From: Bacteroidota bacterium
GTDB taxonomy: Bacteria > Bacteroidota > Ignavibacteria > UBA10030 > UBA6906
NCBI GenBank assembly: GCA_030835135.1
Contig: JAUQWO010000022.1
Span: 62,001 to 126,000, forward strand
Length of the DNA stretch: 64,000 nt
Direction: 5' to 3'
Positions 34,889 to 42,530 of the stretch are shown in pieces. Each line of letters starts with the position of its first letter. Within the stretch, counting starts at the first letter, position 1. Position numbers and translations under genes: made by a program. The notes beneath the pieces were generated by a model. It saw only the letters and a program-made list of their open reading frames with translations, had not been told where the DNA came from and did not search any database.

Positions 34889-36630
34889 TGGAGCACGTGG
34901 GAAAGATGCTGGGCGGCCTTCTTGCTGCGCGCGCCGGCCGCGGCAATGCCGAACTCGAGGCAGCAGTGTGCGCGGTCCTGTCCGGGCTGGCCGAAGGACA
35001 CGTCTGCGTGGATGTGCACGCCGATGAACGCCTCCATGCCTCGCTGCCTCTCCTTCAGAGTCTCCCCGGTATCGTTGGTACATCCGGTGAACCGGCACCC
35101 CTGATGCTCGACGAGGGTCGTTTGTATCTCGGCCGCTACTGGCACTACGAGCAGACGGTTGCCGCGTCGTTGCGACGGCTGACGGCACCTGTTGCTCCCA
35201 TGCCGGAGACGGGGCTGCTTGCGATGCATCTCCGTACGCTGTTCCCGGGAGATGCCGTGACGGGCGAACATGCCTTTGCCGCACTCGGGTCCGCTGTGCG
35301 GAACCTGACCGTGATCTCCGGCGGCCCCGGTACCGGGAAGACCACCACAGTGTCACGCATACTCGCGCTCAAGCTCTTGCTGCAACCGGAGGGAGCGCCG
35401 TTCACGATACGCCTTGCGGCGCCGACCGGCAAGGCCGCCGACCGGCTCCGTGAATCGATCGCGTCGGCGAAGTCCCGTTTGACGCTCCCGTCGGCGGTCC
35501 TCGACAGGATCCCGGAGGAAGCTTCCACGATCCACCGCCTTCTTGGCATCCGGGATGCGTCGGGAAGGCCACAACGGTCCGCGGAGGACCCGATCCCGGC
35601 GGACCTGATCGTGCTGGATGAAGCGTCGATGATCGACCTCTCGCTTATGGCGAAGGTGTTGGCCGCGCTCAGGCCGGGTGCCGGGCTCATCCTGTTGGGC
35701 GACAAGGATCAGTTGGATGCCGTCCAGCCGGGAAGCGTTTTCGGGGAATTGTGCTCAGAACCCTTGTATTCATTGGCGTTTCTGAACCTTGCTGAAGCTG
35801 TGCAGGGGGTCCGCCGCCGCGGCCCCGATAGTCCCGCAGGGGCGCTGCAGGATGCGCTGTTCCGCTTGACGAAGAGTTACCGGTTCCGGGAGGACGCCGG
35901 GATCGGTTCCTTTGCGCGCGCGGTGAATGGGGGCGATGAAGCGGGGGCGGTGCGGATCCTGGAGAACGACACGAGTGGTGAACTGCAGTGGACCGGTGCC
36001 GATGGGACAGAGGGGACGAGTTTTCCCGCCGATGCGGTGGGACGCTGGTTGCGGCCGTACTTCGAGAGCATCCTTCATGGCGGAACGGAGGAGGAATGTC
36101 TGCGCAGGTTCGGGCTCTTCCGTCTTCTCACACCGCTGCGCGAAGGGCCCGGGAGCGTGGATGACCTCAACGACCGTGTGGAGCAGTGGTTGAAGCGGGA
36201 AGGACTGATCGCCGACACCGGGGGCTGGTATCCGGGGAAGCCGGTGATGATCACGGCCAACAATCATACGCTGGGCCTGTACAATGGGGATGTAGGCGTG
36301 ACGATGCCGGATGCCGGTGGCAATCTGCGGATCGTCTTCGCGGGGACGGCGGGAGCGTTCCGCGCGTACGCGCCGTCGCGCATCCCCGCGCATGACCGGG
36401 CATATGCCACGACGGTGCATAAGAGTCAGGGTTCGGAATTTGATGAAGTGCTCTTGCTGCTGCCGGCGAGCGAGAGCCCGGTGGTGACGCGCAACCTCCT
36501 CTACACGGCGGTGACGCGCGCGCGCCACCGGTGCATCGTGCAGGGGAGTGAGGACGCTGTGCGTGCCGGGACGAGAAGCTGTCCGCAGAAATTGTCGGGC
36601 CTGGCCCGTGCCCTCGAACGGGCCGGGTGA
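34888..36630 (+). CDS. recD: RecBCD subunit RecD, 5'-3' helicase
   Basis: The 580-residue protein has an N-terminal alpha-helical region and then a superfamily 1B helicase: GGPGTGKTTT (K151), APTGKAADRL, the LDEASMIDL Walker B, GDKDQLDAVQPG, and the closing TTVHKSQGSEFDEV and YTAVTRARHRC motifs. Length and order are those of RecD. The motor runs 5'-3' and gives RecBCD its speed and processivity. The start codon shares one base with the recB stop (TGATG at 34886-34890). Confidence 0.93.
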   Translation: MEHVGKMLGGLLAARAGRGNAELEAAVCAVLSGLAEGHVCVDVHADERLHASLPLLQSLPGIVGTSGEPAPLMLDEGRLYLGRYWHYEQTVAASLRRLTAPVAPMPETGLLAMHLRTLFPGDAVTGEHAFAALGSAVRNLTVISGGPGTGKTTTVSRILALKLLLQPEGAPFTIRLAAPTGKAADRLRESIASAKSRLTLPSAVLDRIPEEASTIHRLLGIRDASGRPQRSAEDPIPADLIVLDEASMIDLSLMAKVLAALRPGAGLILLGDKDQLDAVQPGSVFGELCSEPLYSLAFLNLAEAVQGVRRRGPDSPAGALQDALFRLTKSYRFREDAGIGSFARAVNGGDEAGAVRILENDTSGELQWTGADGTEGTSFPADAVGRWLRPYFESILHGGTEEECLRRFGLFRLLTPLREGPGSVDDLNDRVEQWLKREGLIADTGGWYPGKPVMITANNHTLGLYNGDVGVTMPDAGGNLRIVFAGTAGAFRAYAPSRIPAHDRAYATTVHKSQGSEFDEVLLLLPASESPVVTRNLLYTAVTRARHRCIVQGSEDAVRAGTRSCPQKLSGLARALERAG

Positions 36631-36783
36631 TCGGCGGACGAGGACGTGTGGGTTACGATGGACGCGAGGGCCCCGGGAGTCAGTGCCGGGGCTTCTGCAT
36701 GATGCAGGGTGCAGGGAGCTTCGCGAATGGAGAATTTTCTCAGTACATTGCACAGAACAGATCTGAACTGCGGAGGAGAGAAT

Positions 36784-37458
36784 ATGGATCGTGTGCGGTT
36801 GCCACGAGTGAAGATTTGCTGCATCATGGATCACGATGAAGCGGCTCTCGCCATCGCAGCGGGTGCCGATGCCCTCGGGCTGGTCAGTGCCATGCCGAGC
36901 GGGCCGGGTCCGATCGCGGATGAGCTCATCGCCGCGATCGCGCGGCGCGTGCCGCCTCCGGTCGCGACGTTCGTTCTCACCAGCCGCCAGTCCGTGCGTG
37001 GCATCGTGGAACAATGGCAAACGGTACGGACGAGCACGATCCAGCTCGTGGACACGCTGACCGAAGGCACGTACGAGGAGTTGCGTGCGCAGCTGCCGGG
37101 GGTGAAGTTGGTACAGGTCATACATGTCACCGGGCCCGACTCGGTGGGTGAGGCGGTCCGGGTAGCGCCGCATGTGGATGCCGTGCTTCTGGATTCGGGG
37201 CGGCCGTTGGCGGCGGTGAAAGAGCTTGGCGGCACGGGGCGGCAACACGACTGGTCGGTCAGCCGGACGATACGGGAGAGGGTGCTGGTGCCGGTCTTCC
37301 TTGCCGGGGGGCTGCATGCAGGGAACGTCAGGGAAGCCATATCCCAGGTTGGCCCATTCGGGGTCGACATCTGCAGTGGGGTTCGTTCAGGCGGGAAGCT
37401 TGACGGGACGAAGCTGGCGGCATTTATGGAAGAGGTTCAGCGAGGCTCTTCCAACTGA
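36784..37458 (+). CDS. TrpF-like phosphoribosylanthranilate isomerase
   Basis: The 224-residue TIM-barrel protein matches TrpF: VKICCIMDHDEA at the start (TrpF has KICG; the catalytic cysteine of KxC is kept and the following glycine is cysteine here), ADALGLVS, LLDSG, GGTGRQHDWS, VFLAGGL and GVDICSGVRSGGKLD at the phosphate site. TrpF isomerises phosphoribosylanthranilate in tryptophan synthesis. No other trp gene is in the window. Changes in the first loop (MPSGPGPI where FxxxSPR is usual) leave room for a paralogue with a different substrate. The start ATG has GGAGGAG six bases upstream; a longer frame starts at 36709. A TACATTG -7 box is at 36744-36750. Confidence 0.75.
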   Translation: MDRVRLPRVKICCIMDHDEAALAIAAGADALGLVSAMPSGPGPIADELIAAIARRVPPPVATFVLTSRQSVRGIVEQWQTVRTSTIQLVDTLTEGTYEELRAQLPGVKLVQVIHVTGPDSVGEAVRVAPHVDAVLLDSGRPLAAVKELGGTGRQHDWSVSRTIRERVLVPVFLAGGLHAGNVREAISQVGPFGVDICSGVRSGGKLDGTKLAAFMEEVQRGSSN

Positions 37459-37491
37459 ATGGCACAGCTAGCACACCATGTTTGATTAGGT

Positions 37492-37513
37492 ATATGTATT
37501 ACATAATACATAT
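37492..37513. repeat. AT-rich palindrome between convergent genes
   Basis: ATATGTATT-ACAT-AATACATAT is a perfect inverted repeat (9+4+9) in a strikingly AT-rich patch of about 80 bases (37480-37560), while flanks exceed 60% GC. It lies between the convergent TrpF-like and GT-C genes. Further small stems follow: TGACC/GGTCA (37561-37577) and GGGTGC/GCACCC (37580-37609). Termination or a scar of lost DNA are both possible. Confidence 0.5.
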
Positions 37514-37648
37514 GATTGTATTCTTGTCATTCTGATGTTGTCTTGGATCAGAATACCTATTGACCGGCTCAAGGTCAATGGGTGCTCTACCATCGGTTCA
37601 CCGGCACCCGCACATTTGTCCCGGAGATCACGAAACACGTCGAAAAGT

Positions 37649-38872
37649 TCAGATCTTTGCCAATTCTGGTCTGTTTTTGATCAATTCCAGGGCGAAAACG
37701 ATCAAAACGGGGACATATTCGAGCGCCATCAGCCACGGACTTATTCCCCATGTTCCGTTCGTGATGTAATCGACCATTGTACAAGAAGTCAGGCTTGCCA
37801 GGGCGAGGAAAGAGATCCCGGACCAGGCGGGTGTCAGGGGGACAAGAACCGCCAGCCAGGTGATATACCATGGATGCACCACGGGGGAGAGCAGCAGCAG
37901 GAGGAGGACGCTCCGGTAGGTGCTGGTAGGGAGGGAAATGCGGTGCCGGGCGACGATCAGGATCGCAATCGCCAGGGCCGCACCGCAGAGCGATCGGGCA
38001 GTGAGATTGTTGTTGACGAACGACATGACGATCTCGAAAGCCACTCCATTATAGTACCAGTTCCTCCCGAATGCGGCTATCCCGGCAAATGGGTTCGAGG
38101 TCCAGAGATAGGGGACGAACTGGATGGCTACCACGGTCAACGGCACGAGAGCGACCATCAGCCGTTGGCGCCACGGGCGGACGGCGAAGAAGAGTGCGGG
38201 CAGCATCACCAGGGCGACCGGTTTGATGGCGAGTGACAGGCCGAGCACGGCCAGGGCAGGCAGCCACCGATCCCGGGTCCAGAGGACGAGGGCAAGGAGA
38301 AGGAGCGGCAGACCGAGTCCATCGATGTGCGCGTCCAACGCGAACATGACGATGGGCAATGGGCAGAGTGCGTACAGCAGGATGTTCTGGCGCGGGAATC
38401 CGTACGTGCGCAACATGCGGTCCAGGAGGAGGATCGTCAGACACTCCGCAAGGAACAGCACCAGTTTGAGTCCGAGGAAGTTCTCCCCCGCGACCCACCA
38501 CACCAGCACGAACACCCATTGGGTGAGCGGAAAGTAGGGCGTGTGAACCGACGGGTTGTTGACGCGCGCCGGGAGGTCCGCGGTGTGGAGGTGTGCAAGG
38601 GTACTATCGGCCGGTGCGTACGCGTATGGATCGAAGCCGGCGGATTGTACGCGGCCGTCCCACAGATACCGGTACACATCGTCCGACCCGATCGGGTGCA
38701 CCGGCAGCAGGGCGGCACGAACAGCGATACCCAAACCGATGAGCGCGAGGACCACCGGCCGTGGAAGGGCTCGCCTGCGCACGACGGCCGCGGCGATGAG
38801 GTACAGCGCTGACGCGGTGATGAACGTGACGCTGTATGCCGAGATGGCACTGCCGGGGAAGAGGATCTGCAT
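37649..38872 (-). CDS. GT-C type membrane glycosyltransferase (GT87/DUF2029-like)
   Basis: The 407-residue protein is an integral membrane protein with about 10-11 hydrophobic helices. The first periplasmic loop carries the acidic motif GSDDVYRYLWDGRV and PYAYAPAD, as in GT-C polyprenyl-phosphate-sugar-dependent transferases such as the DUF2029/MptB group. Such enzymes add mannose or other hexoses to lipids or glycans on the outer face of the inner membrane. The donor is unknown. A much longer open frame runs to 39319, but the first membrane helix begins right after ATG 38872. No good ribosome site is seen, which is common in this phylum. It is divergent from the mannanase-like gene at 38996. 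Confidence 0.8.
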   Translation of the reverse strand: MQILFPGSAISAYSVTFITASALYLIAAAVVRRRALPRPVVLALIGLGIAVRAALLPVHPIGSDDVYRYLWDGRVQSAGFDPYAYAPADSTLAHLHTADLPARVNNPSVHTPYFPLTQWVFVLVWWVAGENFLGLKLVLFLAECLTILLLDRMLRTYGFPRQNILLYALCPLPIVMFALDAHIDGLGLPLLLLALVLWTRDRWLPALAVLGLSLAIKPVALVMLPALFFAVRPWRQRLMVALVPLTVVAIQFVPYLWTSNPFAGIAAFGRNWYYNGVAFEIVMSFVNNNLTARSLCGAALAIAILIVARHRISLPTSTYRSVLLLLLLSPVVHPWYITWLAVLVPLTPAWSGISFLALASLTSCTMVDYITNGTWGISPWLMALEYVPVLIVFALELIKNRPELAKI

Positions 38873-38995
38873 GGAGGGAAGTATACAGCTTCCGCGGAAC
38901 AGAATCCAGACCGGGGGCGCGCGGCGAACGGTTACCCCGAACCTGCGCGGCGGAGTACAGCAATGACCATGGAACCATGAGCAGGAGGTGGATGC

Positions 38996-40267
38996 GTGTC
39001 GATAGATGATTTCATACGGGTCGAAGGGACACGCCTTGTGCTGCGCGACCGTCCGTATCTGTATGCCGGCACCAACATGTGGTTCGGTGCCTATCTCGGT
39101 GCGGCGGGGGCCGCCGGGCAGCGAGCCCGCCTTGTGCGCGAACTGGATCTCCTCCGTGCGCACGGCATCACGAACATCCGCATCATGGCATCGAGTGAAG
39201 CGTCCGTCCTTCCCGCCGCCGTGCGTCCACCCATCCAGCGTGCACCCGGTGATGTGGATGAGGACCTGATGTGCGGACTCGACTTCCTCCTCGCGTCCAT
39301 GGGTGAGCGTGGGATGCATGCCGTGTTGTACCTCACGAACTTCTGGGACTGGTCGGGAGGGATGTCATCGTACAACGCATGGACCGATGGCGGCGCCGTC
39401 CCCGTGTCCCAGGATCCGGCCACCGGCTCTGAGGCGCTGGTCGCCTACACCGCGCGCTTCTATGCCAACGGCGCGGCGAACGATCTGTACCGTGCGCAGG
39501 TCCGGCGTATCGTGACGCGCACCAACACGTGTACGGGACGTGCGTACCGCGACGATCCCGTCATCATGGCGTGGCAGCTGGCGAACGAGCCGCGGCCAGG
39601 TCTGCACGGCGTGCGCGGTGAGAAGAACCTCCCGGCGTTCTTCCGCTGGCTTGCTGAGACAGCGGCATTCCTCCACGCGATCGATCCGCATCATCTGGTC
39701 TCGACGGGCAGCGAAGGGACGGAAGGATGTCTCGGGTCGGACGCGCACTATCTGACGGCCCACGCGAGCGCGCACATCGACTATCTCACGTTCCATCTCT
39801 GGCCATTCAACTGGCGGTGGTTCGATCCTGCCCGGCCCGAGGCTACATTGCCGGTCACACGCGACCGGTGCCACGCGTACGTGGAACGGCATAGTGCGCT
39901 TGCCCATCGCCTTGGCAAACCTCTCGTGCTGGAGGAATTCGGACTCACGCGGGACGGTGGCGCAGTGGAGGCGGGGACGCCGACCGTTGCCCGTGATGGG
40001 TTCTTCACATTTCTGTCCGATGTGCTGACGGGAGAGATGCGTGCTGGGTCACCGATCGCGGGCTCGAATTTCTGGACCTGGGGTGGAGAGGGTCATGCAC
40101 CGCCGGTGGACGAACCCGCGGCCCTGGTTGCCAGTGCGCCCGGCGACCCGCCGCATGAACCGCAGGGGTTGAATTCCGTCTACGATACGGATGCGTCCAC
40201 GCTTGCCGTTGTACAGGAACATGCGCGGATCCTCGATGGCCTGCTACGCTCGCGGATGATCGCATAG
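38996..40267 (+). CDS. GH5 family glycoside hydrolase, endo-beta-mannanase-like
   Basis: The 423-residue protein is a GH5 TIM-barrel enzyme. The acid/base is E198 in WQLANEPR and the nucleophile lies in LVLEEFGL (E313/E314). The opening (LYAGTNMWFGAYLG, then LRAHGITNIRIMAS) and a long loop after strand 2 fit subfamily GH5_7, the beta-mannanases. There is no signal peptide or lipobox, so as written the enzyme is cytoplasmic, which is unusual for a polymer-degrading mannanase; short manno-oligosaccharides could be the substrate. The GTG start at 38996 is supported by AGGAGG at 38983-38988. It stands alone between a divergent GT-C gene and a separately promoted peptidase gene. Confidence 0.85.
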   Translation: MSIDDFIRVEGTRLVLRDRPYLYAGTNMWFGAYLGAAGAAGQRARLVRELDLLRAHGITNIRIMASSEASVLPAAVRPPIQRAPGDVDEDLMCGLDFLLASMGERGMHAVLYLTNFWDWSGGMSSYNAWTDGGAVPVSQDPATGSEALVAYTARFYANGAANDLYRAQVRRIVTRTNTCTGRAYRDDPVIMAWQLANEPRPGLHGVRGEKNLPAFFRWLAETAAFLHAIDPHHLVSTGSEGTEGCLGSDAHYLTAHASAHIDYLTFHLWPFNWRWFDPARPEATLPVTRDRCHAYVERHSALAHRLGKPLVLEEFGLTRDGGAVEAGTPTVARDGFFTFLSDVLTGEMRAGSPIAGSNFWTWGGEGHAPPVDEPAALVASAPGDPPHEPQGLNSVYDTDASTLAVVQEHARILDGLLRSRMIA

Positions 40268-40329
40268 ACCCACATATGGCCAAATTCGACCGAATTCCGC
40301 CTTTCCTGATGCATTTCGTCGCAATACCC

Positions 40330-40359
40330 TTGCAGATAGGAAGGGGTATCCGGATATTG
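40330..40359 (+). promoter_or_regulatory. FCB-type promoter for the oligoendopeptidase gene
   Basis: TTG (40330-40332), 20 bases, GATATTG (40353-40359), one mismatch from TAnnTTG. It predicts a start near 40366, about 32 bases before the gene. Confidence 0.55.
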
Positions 40360-40397
40360 TAAAAACGTACCGTGATCCAACTTTGATGGGAGTTCCT

Positions 40398-42323
40398 ATG
40401 TCGATCCGTTCTACTGCCTGGCCGTCAACGCTCCTGGTCGTTGTGCTGACGGCGGGCGCTCTGTCCGCTACCGCGGGTGAAAAGAAGGTCCCCGATTTTT
40501 CGATGAAGTCGCGCTCCGAGGTCCCGGTGGAGTACACCTGGCGGATCGAGGATCTGTACCCGACCATGGACGCATGGAACGCGGACCGTACGGTCGTGCG
40601 CGGGTTGATGGCGCAGCTGGATGAACGCGCGCGCGACTGGACCGCCACCTCGCAGCGTTTCCGCTCCGTGTATCAGCTCGCCGATTCGATCAATCTCATC
40701 GGGGGGCGGCTGTATTCGTACGCGAGCCACCAGAGCAACGTGGACATGTCGAACCCCACCTACCGCAGCATGCAGGGCGAACTGCAGACCATGTTCGCCG
40801 AGTTCGGTGCACGCATGGCGTTCCGGAATGACGACATCCTCCGGATGGACGAGAAGAAACTCCGCGGGTTCTTCACCGACGATCCGGCGATGGCGAAGTA
40901 CCGGTTCCGGGTGGAGGAGGTCCTCCGGGCGCGCAAGCATGTCCTTCCCAGGGATCAACAGAGCATCGTCACGATGACCGGGTTGTTCTCCGGCGCAACG
41001 CAGGAAGCGGCGGATGTGTTGAACAACGTCGAGCTGCCGCCGGCCAGCATCACCCTTGCCGACGGGACGCCCCTCACGCTGAACGTTTCCGCGTACATGC
41101 GGCACCGGGGATCGGCGAACCGTGCCGACCGTTCCCTGGTGATGCACACGTTCTGGGAGAACCACAAGAAGTTCGAGAACACACTGGCGTCGATGCTGGA
41201 TGGCGGGATCAAGACGCATCTCTTCGCTGCGCGGACCGGGCACTACCAGAGCTGCCTGCATGCCCGGCTCTTCGATGACAACATCGACACCACGGTGTAC
41301 ACCCAGCTGATCGCCGCCGTGCGCGCCAACCTGGGGCCGCTCCACCGTCTGCTCCGTTTGCGGCAGCAGATGCTCGGGCTGGACACCCTGACGTACGATG
41401 ACATCTATGCCTCCGCGGTGAGATCGGTGGAGAAGGAATACTCCTACGATGAGGCCCGGTCCATCATCACCGCGTGCACGTCGCCTCTCGGACCGGCATA
41501 CGCGGCGGGATTGAAGCATGCGTTCGCCGACCGCTGGATCGACATCTATCCGAACAAGGGGAAGCAGCTCGGTGCCTACTCCGGCGGGGTGTACGGCAAC
41601 CATCCCTTCGTCAAGATGAACTTCAACGGCGACTATGATGACGTGTCGACCCTGGCACATGAACTCGGCCATGCGATGCATTCGTATTTCTCCAACGCAT
41701 CCCAGGACTTCGGCAATGCGGGGTATCCGACGTTCCTCGCCGAGATCGCATCGACGTTCAATGAGCATCTGCTGATCGAGCATATGCTGAAGACGGAGAA
41801 GGATGATCTGGTCAAGTTGTCGATCCTGGATGCGTACCTCGATCAGGTCCGCGGCACGATCTTCCGTCAGACCCTGTTCGCGGAATTCGAGCTGGCCATG
41901 CACCGCCATGTGGAAGAAGGGAAGACACTGACCGCGGACTGGCTGACCGAGCAGTACCTCGCGCTTACGCGCGCGTACTACGGTCATGATGCGGGCGTGA
42001 TGCGGGTCGATGACTACATCGGGAACGAGTGGAGCTACGTGCCCCACTTCTACCTGAACTTCTATGTGTTCCAGTACAGCACGGGCATGATCGCATCGCT
42101 CGCACTGAGTGACAAGGTGTTGCACGGCGGCACGCAGGACCTCGACCGCTATCTGACGATGCTGAGATCGGGCGGCAGCGATTCACCGCTCGTCCTGCTA
42201 AGGAACGCCGGCGTGGATATGACCAGTCCGGCCCCGGGGCAGGCGGCGCTCAAGCGCTTCGATACGCTCGTCGGTGAGATGGAGAAGATCGTCACACGGC
42301 TCAAGGCCCAGGGCCGCATCTGA
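40398..42323 (+). CDS. Secreted M3 family oligoendopeptidase F-like metallopeptidase
   Basis: The 641-residue protein matches oligoendopeptidase F (M3B): a helical N-terminal half with YTWRIEDLYPTMDAW, the zinc site H421-ELGH in LAHELGHAMHSYF, and the PepF-type ending (SYVPHFYLNFYVFQYSTG). PepF enzymes cut short peptides. Here a signal peptide is present (STLLVVVLTAGALSATAG), so the enzyme is probably periplasmic, unlike the cytosolic Gram-positive forms. Upstream in-frame TTG 40383 and ATG 40386 exist; ATG 40398 is favoured by GGGAG five bases ahead and by the signal peptide. A 12-bp stem hairpin follows the stop. Confidence 0.9.
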   Translation: MSIRSTAWPSTLLVVVLTAGALSATAGEKKVPDFSMKSRSEVPVEYTWRIEDLYPTMDAWNADRTVVRGLMAQLDERARDWTATSQRFRSVYQLADSINLIGGRLYSYASHQSNVDMSNPTYRSMQGELQTMFAEFGARMAFRNDDILRMDEKKLRGFFTDDPAMAKYRFRVEEVLRARKHVLPRDQQSIVTMTGLFSGATQEAADVLNNVELPPASITLADGTPLTLNVSAYMRHRGSANRADRSLVMHTFWENHKKFENTLASMLDGGIKTHLFAARTGHYQSCLHARLFDDNIDTTVYTQLIAAVRANLGPLHRLLRLRQQMLGLDTLTYDDIYASAVRSVEKEYSYDEARSIITACTSPLGPAYAAGLKHAFADRWIDIYPNKGKQLGAYSGGVYGNHPFVKMNFNGDYDDVSTLAHELGHAMHSYFSNASQDFGNAGYPTFLAEIASTFNEHLLIEHMLKTEKDDLVKLSILDAYLDQVRGTIFRQTLFAEFELAMHRHVEEGKTLTADWLTEQYLALTRAYYGHDAGVMRVDDYIGNEWSYVPHFYLNFYVFQYSTGMIASLALSDKVLHGGTQDLDRYLTMLRSGGSDSPLVLLRNAGVDMTSPAPGQAALKRFDTLVGEMEKIVTRLKAQGRI

Positions 42324-42369
42324 TCCCGCCGCGCGGGACGGCGGTGCACGCAGAGCACTGAGAATACCG

Positions 42370-42402
42370 GATCCCTCCGGCGCGATCGCGGCCGGAGGGA
42401 TC
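42370..42402 (+). terminator. Hairpin after the oligoendopeptidase gene
   Basis: GATCCCTCCGGC (42370-42381) pairs perfectly with GCCGGAGGGATC (42391-42402) around GCGATCGCG. The following TGTGTGTTTC is only mildly T-rich, so termination is likely but not certain. Confidence 0.6.
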
Positions 42403-42446
42403 GGTGTGTGTTTCACAGGTTGACCATTCCTCTTTCGTGTTTCCTG

Positions 42447-42478
42447 TTGACTCTTCGCCTCTTCTCCCCGTATCATAG
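42447..42478 (+). promoter_or_regulatory. Possible FCB-type promoter
   Basis: TTGAC (TTG 42447-42449), 21 bases, TATCATAG (42471-42478). Spacing is one base longer than the other promoters here and the second box is weaker. It would drive the type IX-sorted protein gene at 42531. Confidence 0.4.
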
Positions 42479-42530
42479 AGAGTGTTCCGCCGGAGCACCT
42501 TGAGAGATCCCCTGTACCGATCTGTTCGCT

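Noticed and set aside
37649-39319. 556-residue version of the GT-C glycosyltransferase
   Set aside because: The first 149 residues are antisense to the mannanase gene and show no membrane or enzyme features.
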